DNA of 64,000 nucleotides from assembly GCF_047511655.1 (NCBI RefSeq), contig NC_133392.1, forward strand, positions 22,644,001 to 22,708,000, read 5' to 3'. The notes beneath the pieces were generated by a model, which saw only the letters and a program-made list of their open reading frames with translations, made no database searches and was not told the DNA's origin. Positions 22,516 through 32,468 of the stretch are shown one piece after another. This DNA is from Castor canadensis. Lineage: Eukaryota > Chordata > Mammalia > Rodentia > Castoridae. A program made the position numbers and the translations under genes. Position 1 is the stretch's first letter. The number at the start of each line of letters is the position of its first letter.

Positions 22516-22979
22516 CATATTTTATGTACTATATTTGTTTGTATTTTTCTGTGCAATGATTATTTATATTGCTGTGACTTATACATAATAATGTAATTTT
22601 CTTACAAAATGAATTAATTTAAGGTAAATGTTTATACTAGTTACACTCATGACTTAAGCTCAAATAATATGAGATGACTAAGAATGCAGAAACACATAGT
22701 CACATGCACACCATTTCCACATACCCATATATACCAGTTTTTCATTAACCATAGGATAAAAGAGAATTAAAACCATGCTGATATATATTATGCCCTTCTC
22801 CCCTTGTTCTACAAATAACTATAACCCATTGATTTCTGTCTTCTTTAACTTTGAACTTTTAGATTCCTACTAAATTGTACAGAAAATGTGGTCAAACGTG
22901 ACAATAGGCCTTTTTTCAAGGCCATGGATATTTGGAACTAGTATGCTTTAATGCCTATTAATTGCCTATCTATGTTTAC
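22516..22979. other. non-L1 sequence between two opposed L1 pieces
   Basis: About 460 bp, AT-rich, with no recognised gene. A weakly pyrimidine-rich piece (22800-22830) could be the extreme 3' UTR of L1-C but cannot be aligned with confidence. If the proposed inversion is real, this was originally the downstream flank of the L1. Confidence 0.4.
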
Positions 22980-24302
22980 TCTGTGTTATGATGACACATC
23001 AGCCACATTCAAGTTTTAGGTTTCCTTTCCTTTCCCTATTCCTCCCATGCATGTTCTCACTTTAATGTGTTATCCATGTCCAATAATAGTACTGCATTTG
23101 TTTTGGGTCTATAATCCACATATGAAGGAGAACATGTGATTTTTGGCCTTCTGAGCCTGGCTAACTTCACTTAAGATGATGTTTTCCAGTTCCGTCCTTT
23201 TACCTGCAAATGATGAAATTTCATTCTTCTTTGTGACTGAATAAAATTCCATTGTGTATAAATACCACATTTTCTTAATCCATTCATCAGTGGTGGGGCA
23301 TCTTGGCTGTTTCCACAGCTTGGCTATTGTGAATAGTGCTGCAGTAAACATGGGTATGCAGGTGCCTTTGTAATAACCTGACTTTCATTCCTTTGGGTAA
23401 ATCCCTAGGAGTGGTATGGCTGGATCATATGGCAGATCTATGTTTAGTTTTCTAAGGAACCTCCATATTGTCTTCCAAAGTGGTTGTACTAGATTACATT
23501 CCCATCAGCATTGTATGAGGCCTCCTTTTTCCCTACATCCACCAACATTTGTTGGTGGTGTTCTTGATGCTAACTATTCTAACAGAAGTGAGGTGGGATC
23601 ATAGTGAGGTTTTTGCTTTACATTTCCTTTATGGCCAAGGATGGTGAGCATTTTTTCATGTGTTTTTTGGCCATTTGGACTCCTAACTTTGAAAAAGTTC
23701 TGTTTAGTTCAGTTGCCCATGTCCTTATGGGTTCATTGATTTTTTAGGAGTTTAGTTTTTTTAGCTTCCTGTATATTCTGGTTATCATTCCTTTGATGTA
23801 GCGCTAGCATATATTTTCTCCTACTCTGTGGGTGGTCTCCTCAATTTTGAGGCCAATTCTTTTGTTGTGCAGAAGCTTTTTAATTTCATGTAGTCCTATT
23901 TCTCCATCACTTCTCTTAGTTGATGGGCTGCTGGAGTTCTACTGAGGAAGTCCTTGCCTATACCTATTGCTTCCAGAGTATTCTCTGCTCTTTCCTGTAC
24001 TAACTGCAATGTTTTGGGTCTGATATTAAGTCCTTAATCCACTTTGATTGATACTAGTACAGGGTGAAAGGCACAGATCTAGTTTCAGTTTTATGAAGGC
24101 AGATAACCACTTTACCCAGCAATATTTGTTAAAGAGGCTATCTTTTCTCCATCATATGTTTGTGGTACCTTGTCAAAAATAAGCTGTGTGGATTCATATC
24201 TGGGTCCTCTATTCTGTTCTACTGGTCTCTTATCAGTTTTTGTGATGGTGACCTGCTGTTTTTATTGTTATGGCTCTATAGTATAGTTTGAAGTCTGGTA
24301 TT
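22980..24302 (-). mobile_element. L1-C, 3' segment (ORF2 C-terminus and 3' UTR start)
   Basis: Minus-strand L1. An 80-codon frame at 23109-23351 encodes the ORF2 C-terminus (TDEWIKKMWYLYTMEFYSVT), ending at a stop equivalent to L1-A 10989. Lower coordinates match the start of the L1 3' UTR. Toward 24302 it covers the ORF2 region just after reverse transcriptase, then stops at tgaagtctggtatt (24289-24302), the left copy of the target-site duplication made by L1-D. It continues at 29518. Confidence 0.85.
24289..24302. repeat. left target-site duplication of L1-D
   Basis: tgaagtctggtatt matches tgaagtcaggtatt at 29518-29531 with one mismatch. Both copies are L1-C sequence, and removing 24303-29531 restores a continuous L1-C, which fixes the insertion ends. 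Confidence 0.8.
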
Positions 24303-24771
24303 TTTTGAAATTATTCATTTATTCACATGTGCATACATTGTTTGGGTCATTTCTTCCCCTTGTCCTTTGCTTCCACCTTCTCCCCCTCTCCCCCCTCGCT
24401 TCCAGGCAGAACCTGTTCTTCGCTATTCTCCAGTTCCATTGAAGAGTAGAAATAAGCAATAATAAGAAAGACATAGCATTTTTTGCTAGTAGAGATAAGG
24501 ACAGCTATGCAGAGAGATTCCTAGCATTGCTTTCATGTACAAATGTGTTACAATCCAGGTTGATTCATCTCTAACTGATCTTTACACTGGTTCCTGATCC
24601 CCTTCTCATGTTGACCTCTGTCGCTTTAAGGTTTCTGTATTAATTCCTCTGGAGTAGGGACATCAAATGCTTTCATGTTTTGGGTTTTCTATCTAACCCC
24701 ATACCTCCTGTATATGTTCTCCCCTTGTCATGTATCCCAAGTCCTACAACAAAGCTGTATTTACCTTATAT
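24303..24771 (-). repeat. L1-D 3' UTR
   Basis: On the plus strand it starts ttttgaaattattcatttat (antisense tail) followed by cacatgtgcatacattgttt and a cytosine-rich tract (about 24355-24412), the antisense of the G-rich L1 3' UTR run. It resembles the L1-A 3' UTR closely. Stop codon of ORF2 at 24772-24774. Confidence 0.8.
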
Positions 24772-27700
24772 CTAAAGAACACATATGAGGGAGAACATAT
24801 GATTTTTGGTCTTCTGAGTCTGGCTAACCTCACTCAGAATGATGATCTACAGTTCCATTCATTTACTTGCAAATGATAAGATTTCATTTTCCTTTGTGGC
24901 TAAGTAAAATTCTGAAGTGTATAAATAATACATTTTCTTGATCCATTCATCAGTAGTAGGGCACCTTGGTTGTTTCTATAACTTGGCTATTGTGAATAGT
25001 GCTGTAATAAATATGGGTGTGTAGGTGCCTTTGGAGTAACCTGTATCACATTTCTTTGGGTATATCCCCAGGACTGGGATTGATGGATTATATGGAAGAT
25101 CTATGTTTAGATTTTTAAGAAGCCTCCAAATTTTATTCCAGAGTGGTTGTACAAGCTTGCATTCCCACCAGCAGTGTACAAGAGTTACTTTTTCCCCGCC
25201 TCCTCACCAACACATGCTTTTGGTGCTGTTTTTGATGATAGCTATTCTACCAGGGTGAGGTGGAATCTTAGTATGTTTTTGATTTGCATTTCCTTTATGG
25301 CTAGAGATAGTGGGCATTTTTTCATGTGTTTTTTGGCCATTTGAATTTCTTCTTTTGAGAAAGTTACATTTAGTTCAGTTCCCCATTTCTTAATTGGTTC
25401 ATTGATTTTGGGCGAATTTAGTTTCTTAAGTTCCCTGTATATTCTGGTTATCAGTCCTTTGTTTGATGTATAGCTGGCAAATATTTTCTTCCACTCTGTG
25501 GGTGGTCTCTTTAGCTTAGAGACCATTTCTTTTGTTGTGCAGAAGCTTTTTAATTTTATGAAGTCCCATTTGTCCATTCTTTCTCTTAGTTGCTGGGCTG
25601 CTGAGATTCTATTGAGGAAGTCCTTGCCTATACCTATTAGTTCCAGAGTGTTTCCTACTCCTTCCTGTACTAACATCAGAGTTTCAGGTCTGATATTAAG
25701 GTCCTTGACCCGTTTTGAGTAGATACTAGTACATGGTGATATACATGGAGCCAGTTTCAGTTTCTTGCAGACAGGTAACCACTTTTCTCAGCAGGATTTG
25801 TTGAAGAGGCTGTCTTTTCTCCATCATATATTTTTGGCCCCTTTGTCAAAAATGCAGTTGGTATAGTTGTGTGGATTCATATCTGTGTTCTCTATTCTGT
25901 TCCACTGATCTTCATGTCTGTTTTTGTGCCAGTACCATGCTGTTTTTATTGCTATTGCTTTGTAATATAGTCTGAAGTCAAGTATTGTGATACCTCCGGC
26001 ATTGCTCTTTTTGCTGGCTATTCATGGTCTCTTGTGCTTCCAAATGAACTTTAGGGTAGATTTTTCCATCTCTGTGATGAAAGTCATTGGGATTTTGATG
26101 GGAATTGCATTAAACATGCAGATTACTGTTGGTAGTATAGCCATTTTTTCTATATTGGGTCTACCGATCCATGAGCATGGGAGATCTTTCCACCTTCTGT
26201 AGTCTTCATCAATCTCTTTCTTCACAGGTTTGTAATTCTCCTTGTAGAGGTCATTCACATCTTTTGTTAAGTTTACTCCAAGTATTTGATTGTTTTAGAG
26301 GCTGTTGTAAATGGAATTGTTTCCCTGTATTCCTTCTCAGTTTGTTCATTGTTGGTGTATAGAAAAACTAATGGTTTTTGAAAGTTGATTTTGTATCCTG
26401 CCACCTTGCTATTCCTGTATATGGTGTCTAAGTGTTTTTGTGTAGAGTTTTTTGGGTCTTTAAGGTATAGTATCAAATCATCTGCAAATAGGGATATTTT
26501 GACAGTTTTTTTTACTTATTTGTATTCCTTTTATTTCTTCTTCTTGCCTGATTGCTCTGGTTAGATATTCTAGTACTATGTTGAAAAGGAGTGGGGATAC
26601 TGGGCACCCTTCTCTTTTTCCTGATTTTAGGGGAAATGGTTTTAGTTTTTCACCATTAATTATGATGTTGGCTGTAGGTTTCTCATATATAGCCTTTACA
26701 ATGTTGAGATACATTCATTCCATTTCTAGTTTTCTTAGAGTTTTTATTATAAAGTGGTATTGGATCTTGTCAAAGACTTTTATGCATCTATTGAGATGAT
26801 CAAGTGGTTTTTGTCTTTGCTTCTATTAATATGCTGCATTACATTTATAGATTTGCCTATGTTGAACCACCCCTGAATCCCTGGGATGAAGCCGACTTGG
26901 TTGTGGTGGATGATCTTTCTGATATGTTGTTGGATTTTGTTTGCCATTATTTTACTTAGGATTTTTGCATTGATATTCATTAAAGAAATTGGCCTATAGT
27001 TCTCCTTTTTGGAGGTGCCTTGTCTGGTTTTGAGATGAGAGTAATGTTCACTTCATAAAACAAGTTAGGCAGTGTTCCTTTTCTTTCTATTTCATGGAAC
27101 AGTTTATGGAGGGTTGGTATTAGTTCTTCTTTAAACGTATGATAGAATTCAGCAGAAAATCCATCAGGTCCTGGACTTCTCTTTTTTGGGAGACTCTTAA
27201 TTGCTGCTTCAATTTTGTTTTGTGTTATAGAGCTATTCAGATGATTTATGTTCTCTTGATTCAGTTTTGGGTGGTTGTAAGTATCTAGAAATCTGCATTT
27301 TTGCAAAAATTTCAAATTTATTAGAATATAGACTCTGAAAGTAGTCTCTGATGATTTCTTGGATTTCCATGGTGTTTGTTGTTATCTCCCCTTTTGCATT
27401 TCTGATTTTACTGATTTGAGGTTTTTTTTTCCTCATTTAGTCAGGTTTGCTAGGGGTGTGTGAATCTTATTTATTTTTTCAAAGAACCAGCTTTTTGTTT
27501 CACTGATTCTTTGTATGGTTTTTTTGTTGTTGTTTCTATTTTGTTGATTTCAGCCCTTATTTTAATTATTTCTCTCCTTCTGCTTGTTTTGGTGTTTGCT
27601 TGTTCTTGTTTTTCTGGGAGTGTGAGCTATAGTATTAGATCATTGATTTGAGATCTTTCTGTCTTTTTAATAGATGCACTCATAGCTATAAACCCTCCTC

Positions 27701-28012
27701 TTAGGACAGCCTTTGCTGTGTCCCACGGGTTCTGGTAAGTCATGTTTTCATTTTCATTAACTTCCTGGAACTTTTTAATTTCCTCTTTTATTTCATCAAC
27801 AACCTATTGATCATTGAGCATTCAGCTTCCAATTGTTTCCATGTTTCTTACTGCTGTTTTTGTTGTTGATTTTTAGTTTTAATGTATTGTGGTTAGATAG
27901 AATGCATGGGATTATTTCTTGTATTTGCTGAGGCTTACTTTGTTCCCTAAGATATGATCAGTTTTGGATAAGGTTCCATGAGCTTCTGAGAAGAATGTAT
28001 ATTGTGTATTCA
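24772..28012 (-). pseudogene. L1-D ORF2 remnant (endonuclease start missing)
   Basis: Pieces of ORF2 in changing frames, in order from high to low coordinates: thumb/palm approach at 27315-26980 ([19 protein letters not shown]), reverse transcriptase at 26714-26478 ([17 protein letters not shown]), the FADD codons intact at 26477-26488 but reached only through a frame change, then [11 protein letters not shown] (26476-), and the C-terminal region at 25676-25242 (DKWDFIKLKSFCTTKEM, also IYRELKKLNSPKINEPIKK). The N-terminal endonuclease is cut off by the internal deletion at 28012. The family job is target-primed reverse transcription; this copy cannot make a full protein. Confidence 0.85.
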
Positions 28013-28320
28013 CTTTGGTGTTTATTTAGGGCTCCTATGAGTTCATTTATTTGTTTCTGTGTTTTCTCATATGCTTTATTTTTGTCCTCTTGGATTTTCT
28101 TGAGTGCCTCTTGTACATTTTGGTTGACTTTGTTTAGTACCAGCTCCATGAAATTCTCAGTGATTACTTGCAGGATTTCTTCTTCCAGAATGTTCTTGTG
28201 GGCTTCCTTGAGTTCTTTGGTATAGTTTATCTTTGTTTTGTTGGAGTCTGGATCTTCATTTCCCCCTGAATCCTGTGCTACTTTATTTTTGGGGGAGAAT
28301 AGTTTCCACCCCTTTTTCAT
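28013..28320 (-). pseudogene. L1-D ORF1 N-terminal fragment
   Basis: The only L1 here that keeps the ORF1 start codon: ATG at 28320-28318, protein beginning MKKGWKLFSPKNKVAQDSGG. About 100 codons stay open through the start of the coiled coil (EKTQKQINELIGALNKHQ). Then the frame crosses the deletion junction near 28012 into ORF2 endonuclease sequence out of frame and stops. No RRM or C-terminal domain. This copy is what shows that the ATG was lost in L1-A and L1-B. Confidence 0.82.
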
Positions 28321-29517
28321 CTTCCCATATATCCACTTGGCACCATTTCTGTCCTTGGACTATGTGTAGTTTAGTGTTAGCTGAGTTACAATAGTGAAAC
28401 TAACAAATCAAGGAAGAAAGAGAATACAGAGAAAGAAAGAGAAGTAGAAGGAAAAAAAAGAAGAAAAAAGAGGGTATCAAAGAAAACAGCAGGGAGAGAT
28501 AGTGGATGATAAAAGAGCAAACCAGATAGCCAAACCTTAAGGAAGGCAAACAAAAACTAAAAAAGAAAAGAAAAGAAATTGCTGGTTCAGGAATAGTGGG
28601 ATTTCAGTGTTAGTAGTTCCACTGTTACTCCTTTAGCATCTAGACCTGTCTGTGTCTCCTAGGCAGGTTTGGAGCCCTCTTGTGGCAGGTGGCAAGTGGG
28701 TGGGGTCCCAGGGGCTTGCAGGTGGAGGCCTGTCATTAAGGTGATCTAGCCAGCCTTTGGAGTGTGGGGTTGGTGGGCCTGAGGGGCACAGGCCTGGCAG
28801 AGTGGAGATCGTGTGTGCCTGTGGATCACCAGCTTAGCAAGCTTTAGGGGTATGGCCTGGCAGAGATCTGTGCAGGATTGTGCACACTTGAGGGATGCAG
28901 CCTGGTGGAGATCGTGCTTGCCTGTGGCTCACTGGCTTGGCAGGCCTTAGGGGTGTGGGCCTGGCAGAGAATGTTAATGCCTATGGATTGCTAGCTTGAC
29001 TGGCCTTAGGGTAGCAGTCCCGCAGAGATCATATGGGCCTGAGTGGTGGGAGTTTGGGGGAGATATGGCAGGCCTGTGGAGTGTGGTCCTGGCAGGGCTG
29101 AGGAGTGGGCTGGAGGATCAGAGATCCCATGGCCTGCAGAGCAGTGGCTCCATGAGCCTATGGGGTGGGGTTTGGCATGCAGCACTGGCTGTTCTGTTAG
29201 TAAATCCTAACAGCCTTCCATGAACTAGGGTTTCAGAGTGCTGATGTTTCATCTCTCCCTGGTGCTTTACCTCAGCCAACATTTCTCCAGCGTTTCAGCA
29301 AAGTCCCTGGTTCATGGAGCTCACGCAGTCTGTGGCTGTGTCCCAGTTGCCATTTTGGATCTCTTGGATCATTTTGATTTTAAGGCAACTATTAGCAATG
29401 GGTCCCACCCACATTGGCTGGGTGACTCTGGGCGGGTTTTTTATGCTCTGTTCATTCCTATGTTTGTAGGAGGTAGAGTCTTTCTGACTTTTTCTCTGTG
29501 GCATCTCCTGGGATCTC
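28321..29517 (-). promoter_or_regulatory. L1-D 5' UTR (type 1) with degenerate repeats
   Basis: A purine-rich tract on the plus strand (28380-28590) is the complement of the pyrimidine run before ORF1. Then a GC-rich repetitive block (about 28690-29170): gcctgtggatcacc at 28818, gcctgtggctcac at 28920 and gcctatggattg at 28979, and cctggcag-type words at 28793, 28856, 28901 and 28960. The point matching the L1-A 5' end (minus strand gagatccaaaatggcaactg) is near 29364; about 140 bp more lies beyond it to 29517. Promoter role inferred. Confidence 0.5.
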
Positions 29518-29531
29518 TGAAGTCAGGTATT
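29518..29531. repeat. right target-site duplication of L1-D
   Basis: tgaagtcaggtatt, partner of 24289-24302. Confidence 0.8.
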
Positions 29532-30361
29532 GTGTTACCTCCAGCATTGCTCTTTTTGTTCAATATTGCCTTGGCTACTTGTGGTCTTTTGTGTTTCCAA
29601 ATGAACTTTAGGGCATATTTTTCAGTCTCTATGTTGAATGTCATTGGGATTTTGATGGGAATTACATTGAACATGTAGATTGCTTTTGGTAGTATAGCCA
29701 TTTTTACTATGTTGATTCTGCCAATCCTTGAACATGGGAGATCTTTTCTTCTTCTGTGGTCTTCCTCAATCTCTTTCTTCAGGAGTTTGTAGTTCTCCTT
29801 GTAGAGGTCATTCACATCCTTTGTTAAGTTTATTCCTAGGTATTTGATTTTTTTTTTTGAGACTATTGTAAATGGAATTGTTTTCCTATATTCTTTCTCA
29901 ATTTGTTCATTGTTGATGTATAGAAAGGCTACTGATTTTTGTAAGTTGATTTTGTATCCTGCTACATATCTGAAGCTGTTTATGGTAACTAGGAGTTTTT
30001 GGGTGGAGTGTTTGGGGCATTTTAGGTGTAGGATCATGTCTTCTGCAAATAGGAATACTCTGACTATTTCTTTACGTATTTGTATTCCTATTATTTCTTC
30101 TTCTTGCCTTATTGCTCTAGCTAGGAATTCCAGTACTATGTTGAATAGGAGTGGGGAGAGTGGGCATCCTTGTCTTGTTCTTGACTTTAGGGGAAATGAT
30201 TTCAGTTTTTCCCCATTAATGGGTTTGTCATATATAGACTTTATAATGTTGAGGTACATTCTTTCTATTCCTAGTTTTCTTTGAGCTTTTATTATGAAAT
30301 GGTGTTGAGTATTGTCAAATGCTTTTTCTGCATCTACTGAGATTATCACGTGGTTTTTGCT

Positions 30362-30391
30362 TTTGCTTCTATTAATGTGTTGTGTTACATT
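30362..30391. repeat. left target-site duplication of the SUMO2 retrocopy
   Basis: tttgcttctattaatgtg and following bases recur at 31310-31338 (tttgcttctattaatgtg, then a diverged end). Both are L1-C sequence, so this is the duplicated target. The exact far end is blurred by decay. Confidence 0.7.
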
Positions 30392-30393
30392 CA

Positions 30394-31309
30394 TTTATAT
30401 TTTTTCATTTTAAACAAGAAGTTTATTTAAACAAGACGCTGGACTTGAAGGAAAAACTATCTAGGAATCTTTTTTTTTTAAGAGAAATTTATTCCTACTT
30501 GAAGACAAATTGCCCTACATGTAACAGCTACTTACCAAAAAGTTATAAAATTGTCCTTCATTTTACAATGATAAATGAAAACATTAAAATTCTTCAAACA
30601 AGGTTTGCAAGAATTTTTATGTTGTTGTTGGTTTTTTGTTGTTGTTGTTGTTGTTGTTAAAACAATGAAAGCAAAATACCTTACTGGAATATAAAGACAA
30701 AAGCTGAATGAGCATGCCACTAATGGAGAAAAGTATATTTTTACAGAGCCAGTATTTTTCCCCATTCCATCTCCATTGATGTTTATCAAAACATACCATT
30801 GGCCATTTAGTTAAAGAAACAGAGAGAAAAAAAGAAAAGTAATATGCTTGTGCATATACACCAGTTACTTTATGTACAATAAAGGAATGGGGAAATGGGA
30901 AAATGAAAAAATAGAGAAAACTATATTGTAGTAGTGGAACCAAATTGCAATTTTCTAATTGATAATGCATTCTTTGTCTATTAGAACAACAAAGTTCTGA
31001 AGCAGCAGGTTCCATTTTTAGTAGACACCTCTTGTCTGCTGCTGGAACACATCAATTGTATTTTCATCCTCCATTTCCAACTGTGCAGGTGTGTCTGTTT
31101 CATTGATTGGCTGCCCATCAAATCACCCCATTGACCAACCCTGTCATTCACAATATGCTTTCATTAGTTTACTAAGTGGTGTATGCCTCTTAATCTTACA
31201 CCGCACCACAGAACCATCGTGCCCTGCCACCTTCAAATTAATATGATCATTGTTCTCAGTCTTGACTCCTTCCTTGGGCTTTTTGTCCTCCATGGCAAGC
31301 ACCAGACTC
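30394..31309 (-). pseudogene. SUMO2P: SUMO2 processed pseudogene with full 3' UTR
   Basis: SUMO2 is a small ubiquitin-like modifier attached to target lysines. This minus-strand retrocopy has no introns. ATG is at 31293-31291, followed by [20 protein letters not shown] (parent-like with A2E and E4K changes) and [13 protein letters not shown]. Two premature stops, both TGA where the parent has an arginine CGA, lie at 31146-31144 and 31125-31123, and 12 bp are lost just before the second. The final codons TAC TAA end at 31018. About 600 bp of 3' UTR follows, with an (AAC)n run (30615-30660), AATAAA (30427-30422) and a decayed poly(A) tail (about 30411-30394). It sits in L1-C between target-site duplications, as made by L1 machinery. 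Not functional. Confidence 0.93.
30615..30660 (+). repeat. (GTT)n microsatellite in the SUMO2 3' UTR copy
   Basis: Two GTT runs separated by ggtttttt, the antisense of an AAC run in the retrocopied 3' UTR. The 92- and 85-codon frames across it are low complexity. Confidence 0.85.
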
Positions 31310-32468
31310 TTTGCTTCTATTAATGTGCTGTTTACATTTATTGATTTGCATATGTTGATCCATCCCTGAAACCCTGGGATGAAGCCAACTTGGTCATGGT
31401 GAATGATCTTTCTGATATGTTGTTGTATTTGGTTTGCCATTATTTTATTGAGGATTTTTGCATCAATGTTCATTAAGGAGATTGGCTTGTAGTTCTCCTT
31501 TTTGGATGTGTCTTTGTCCAGTTTGGGGATCCTGGCTTCATAAAATGAGTTCCTTCCCTTTCTATTTTTTGGAAAAGTTTAAGGAGTGTTGGTATTAGTT
31601 CTTCAATGATCTGGTGAATTCAGAAGAGAATCTGTCAGGCCCTGGACTTTTCTTTTTTTAGAAGACTCTTTCTTGCTGCTTCAATTTCATTATGTGTTAT
31701 AGATCTGTTTGATTGGTTAAAATCATCTTGATTCAGTTTCAGATGGTCATAAGTACCTAGAAATTTGCCCATTTCTTCAAGATTTTCCAATTTATTGGAG
31801 ACTACATTCTCATAGTAGTCTCTGATGATTCCCTGGATTTCCTTGGTGTTTATTGTTATCACCCCTCTTTCATGTCTGATTTTACTAATTTGTGTCTTTT
31901 CTTTCCTCATTATAGTCAGATTTGCCATGGGTTTTTCAATTTTGTTTATTTTTTCAAAGAACCTGCTTTTTGTTTTGTTGATTCATTGTATGGATGGTTT
32001 TGTCTCTATTACATTAATTTTAGCCCTTATTTTTATTTCTCTCTTTCTGCCCGCCTTGTTGTTTTTCTAGGAGTCTGAAATGTAGCATTAGGTTGTTTAT
32101 CTGAGATCTTTCTGTCCTTTTAATATATGCACTCTTGGCTGTAAACTTTCCTCTTAGGACTGCCTTTGCTATGTCCCATAGGTTCTGGTAGGTGGTATTT
32201 TTGTTTTCATTAACTTCCAAGAATCTTTTGACTTCCTCTCTTATTTCTTCTAGACCCACTGATGTTTGAGCAATGTTTATTCAGGCTCTGATTATTTCTG
32301 TATTTTCTGCTGCTATTTTTGTTGTTGAGTTCTAGTTTTAATGCATTGTGATCAGATAGGATGCAGGGGGTTATTTTCATTTTCTTATATTTGCTGAGAC
32401 TTGCTTTGTACCCTAAGATATGATCTATTTTGGAGAAAGTCCCCTGGGCTGCTGAGAAAAATGTATAG
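31310..32468 (-). mobile_element. L1-C, 5' segment (ORF2 from mid-endonuclease)
   Basis: Resumes with the right copy of the SUMO2 target-site duplication (31310 on). Minus-strand frames encode [20 protein letters not shown] (31473-) and, higher up, RKSLLKKEKS and the IRHERGVITINTKEIQGIIR region (31928-31635). L1 similarity stops abruptly at 32468, at the ORF2 endonuclease position equivalent to L1-A about 7771. Nothing beyond 32468 resembles L1. Confidence 0.85.

Larger units (their letters stand above)
24303..29517 (-). mobile_element. L1-D: nested LINE-1 with internal deletion
   Basis: A minus-strand L1 inserted into L1-C in the same orientation. Reading 3' to 5' along the plus strand: short tail and 3' UTR (24303-24771), ORF2 (24772-28012), ORF1 N-terminal part (28013-28320), 5' UTR (28321-29517). 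About 1.5 kb covering the ORF1 C-terminal two thirds and the ORF2 N-terminus is missing at 28012. Bounded by a 14-bp target-site duplication with one mismatch. Younger than L1-C by nesting. Frames are broken, so inactive. Confidence 0.88.
29518..30393 (-). mobile_element. L1-C, middle segment (reverse transcriptase)
   Basis: Continues L1-C after L1-D. A long minus-strand frame (30394 down to 29441) encodes much of the reverse transcriptase: [38 protein letters not shown], and FAED in place of FADD (30038-30049; the first catalytic Asp is Glu). It ends with AGGNTIPDF at the target-site duplication, after which the frame reads on into the L1-D 5' UTR and is no longer L1-C protein. The upper end is interrupted by the SUMO2 retrocopy. 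Confidence 0.87.

Noticed and set aside
29441..30394. 317-codon minus-strand frame as a host gene
   Set aside because: It is the L1-C reverse transcriptase with a damaged catalytic motif (FAED), and its last ~25 residues are only the L1-D 5' UTR read in frame.
31018..31293. SUMO2 as a functional intronless gene
   Set aside because: Two in-frame stops and a 12-bp deletion before the diglycine end.
18811..32468. Twin-priming (5' inversion) as the cause of the opposed L1-B and L1-C
   Set aside because: Twin priming places the inverted 5' piece directly against the 3' piece. Here ~460 bp of other DNA and the L1-C 3' end, not its 5' end, face L1-B.
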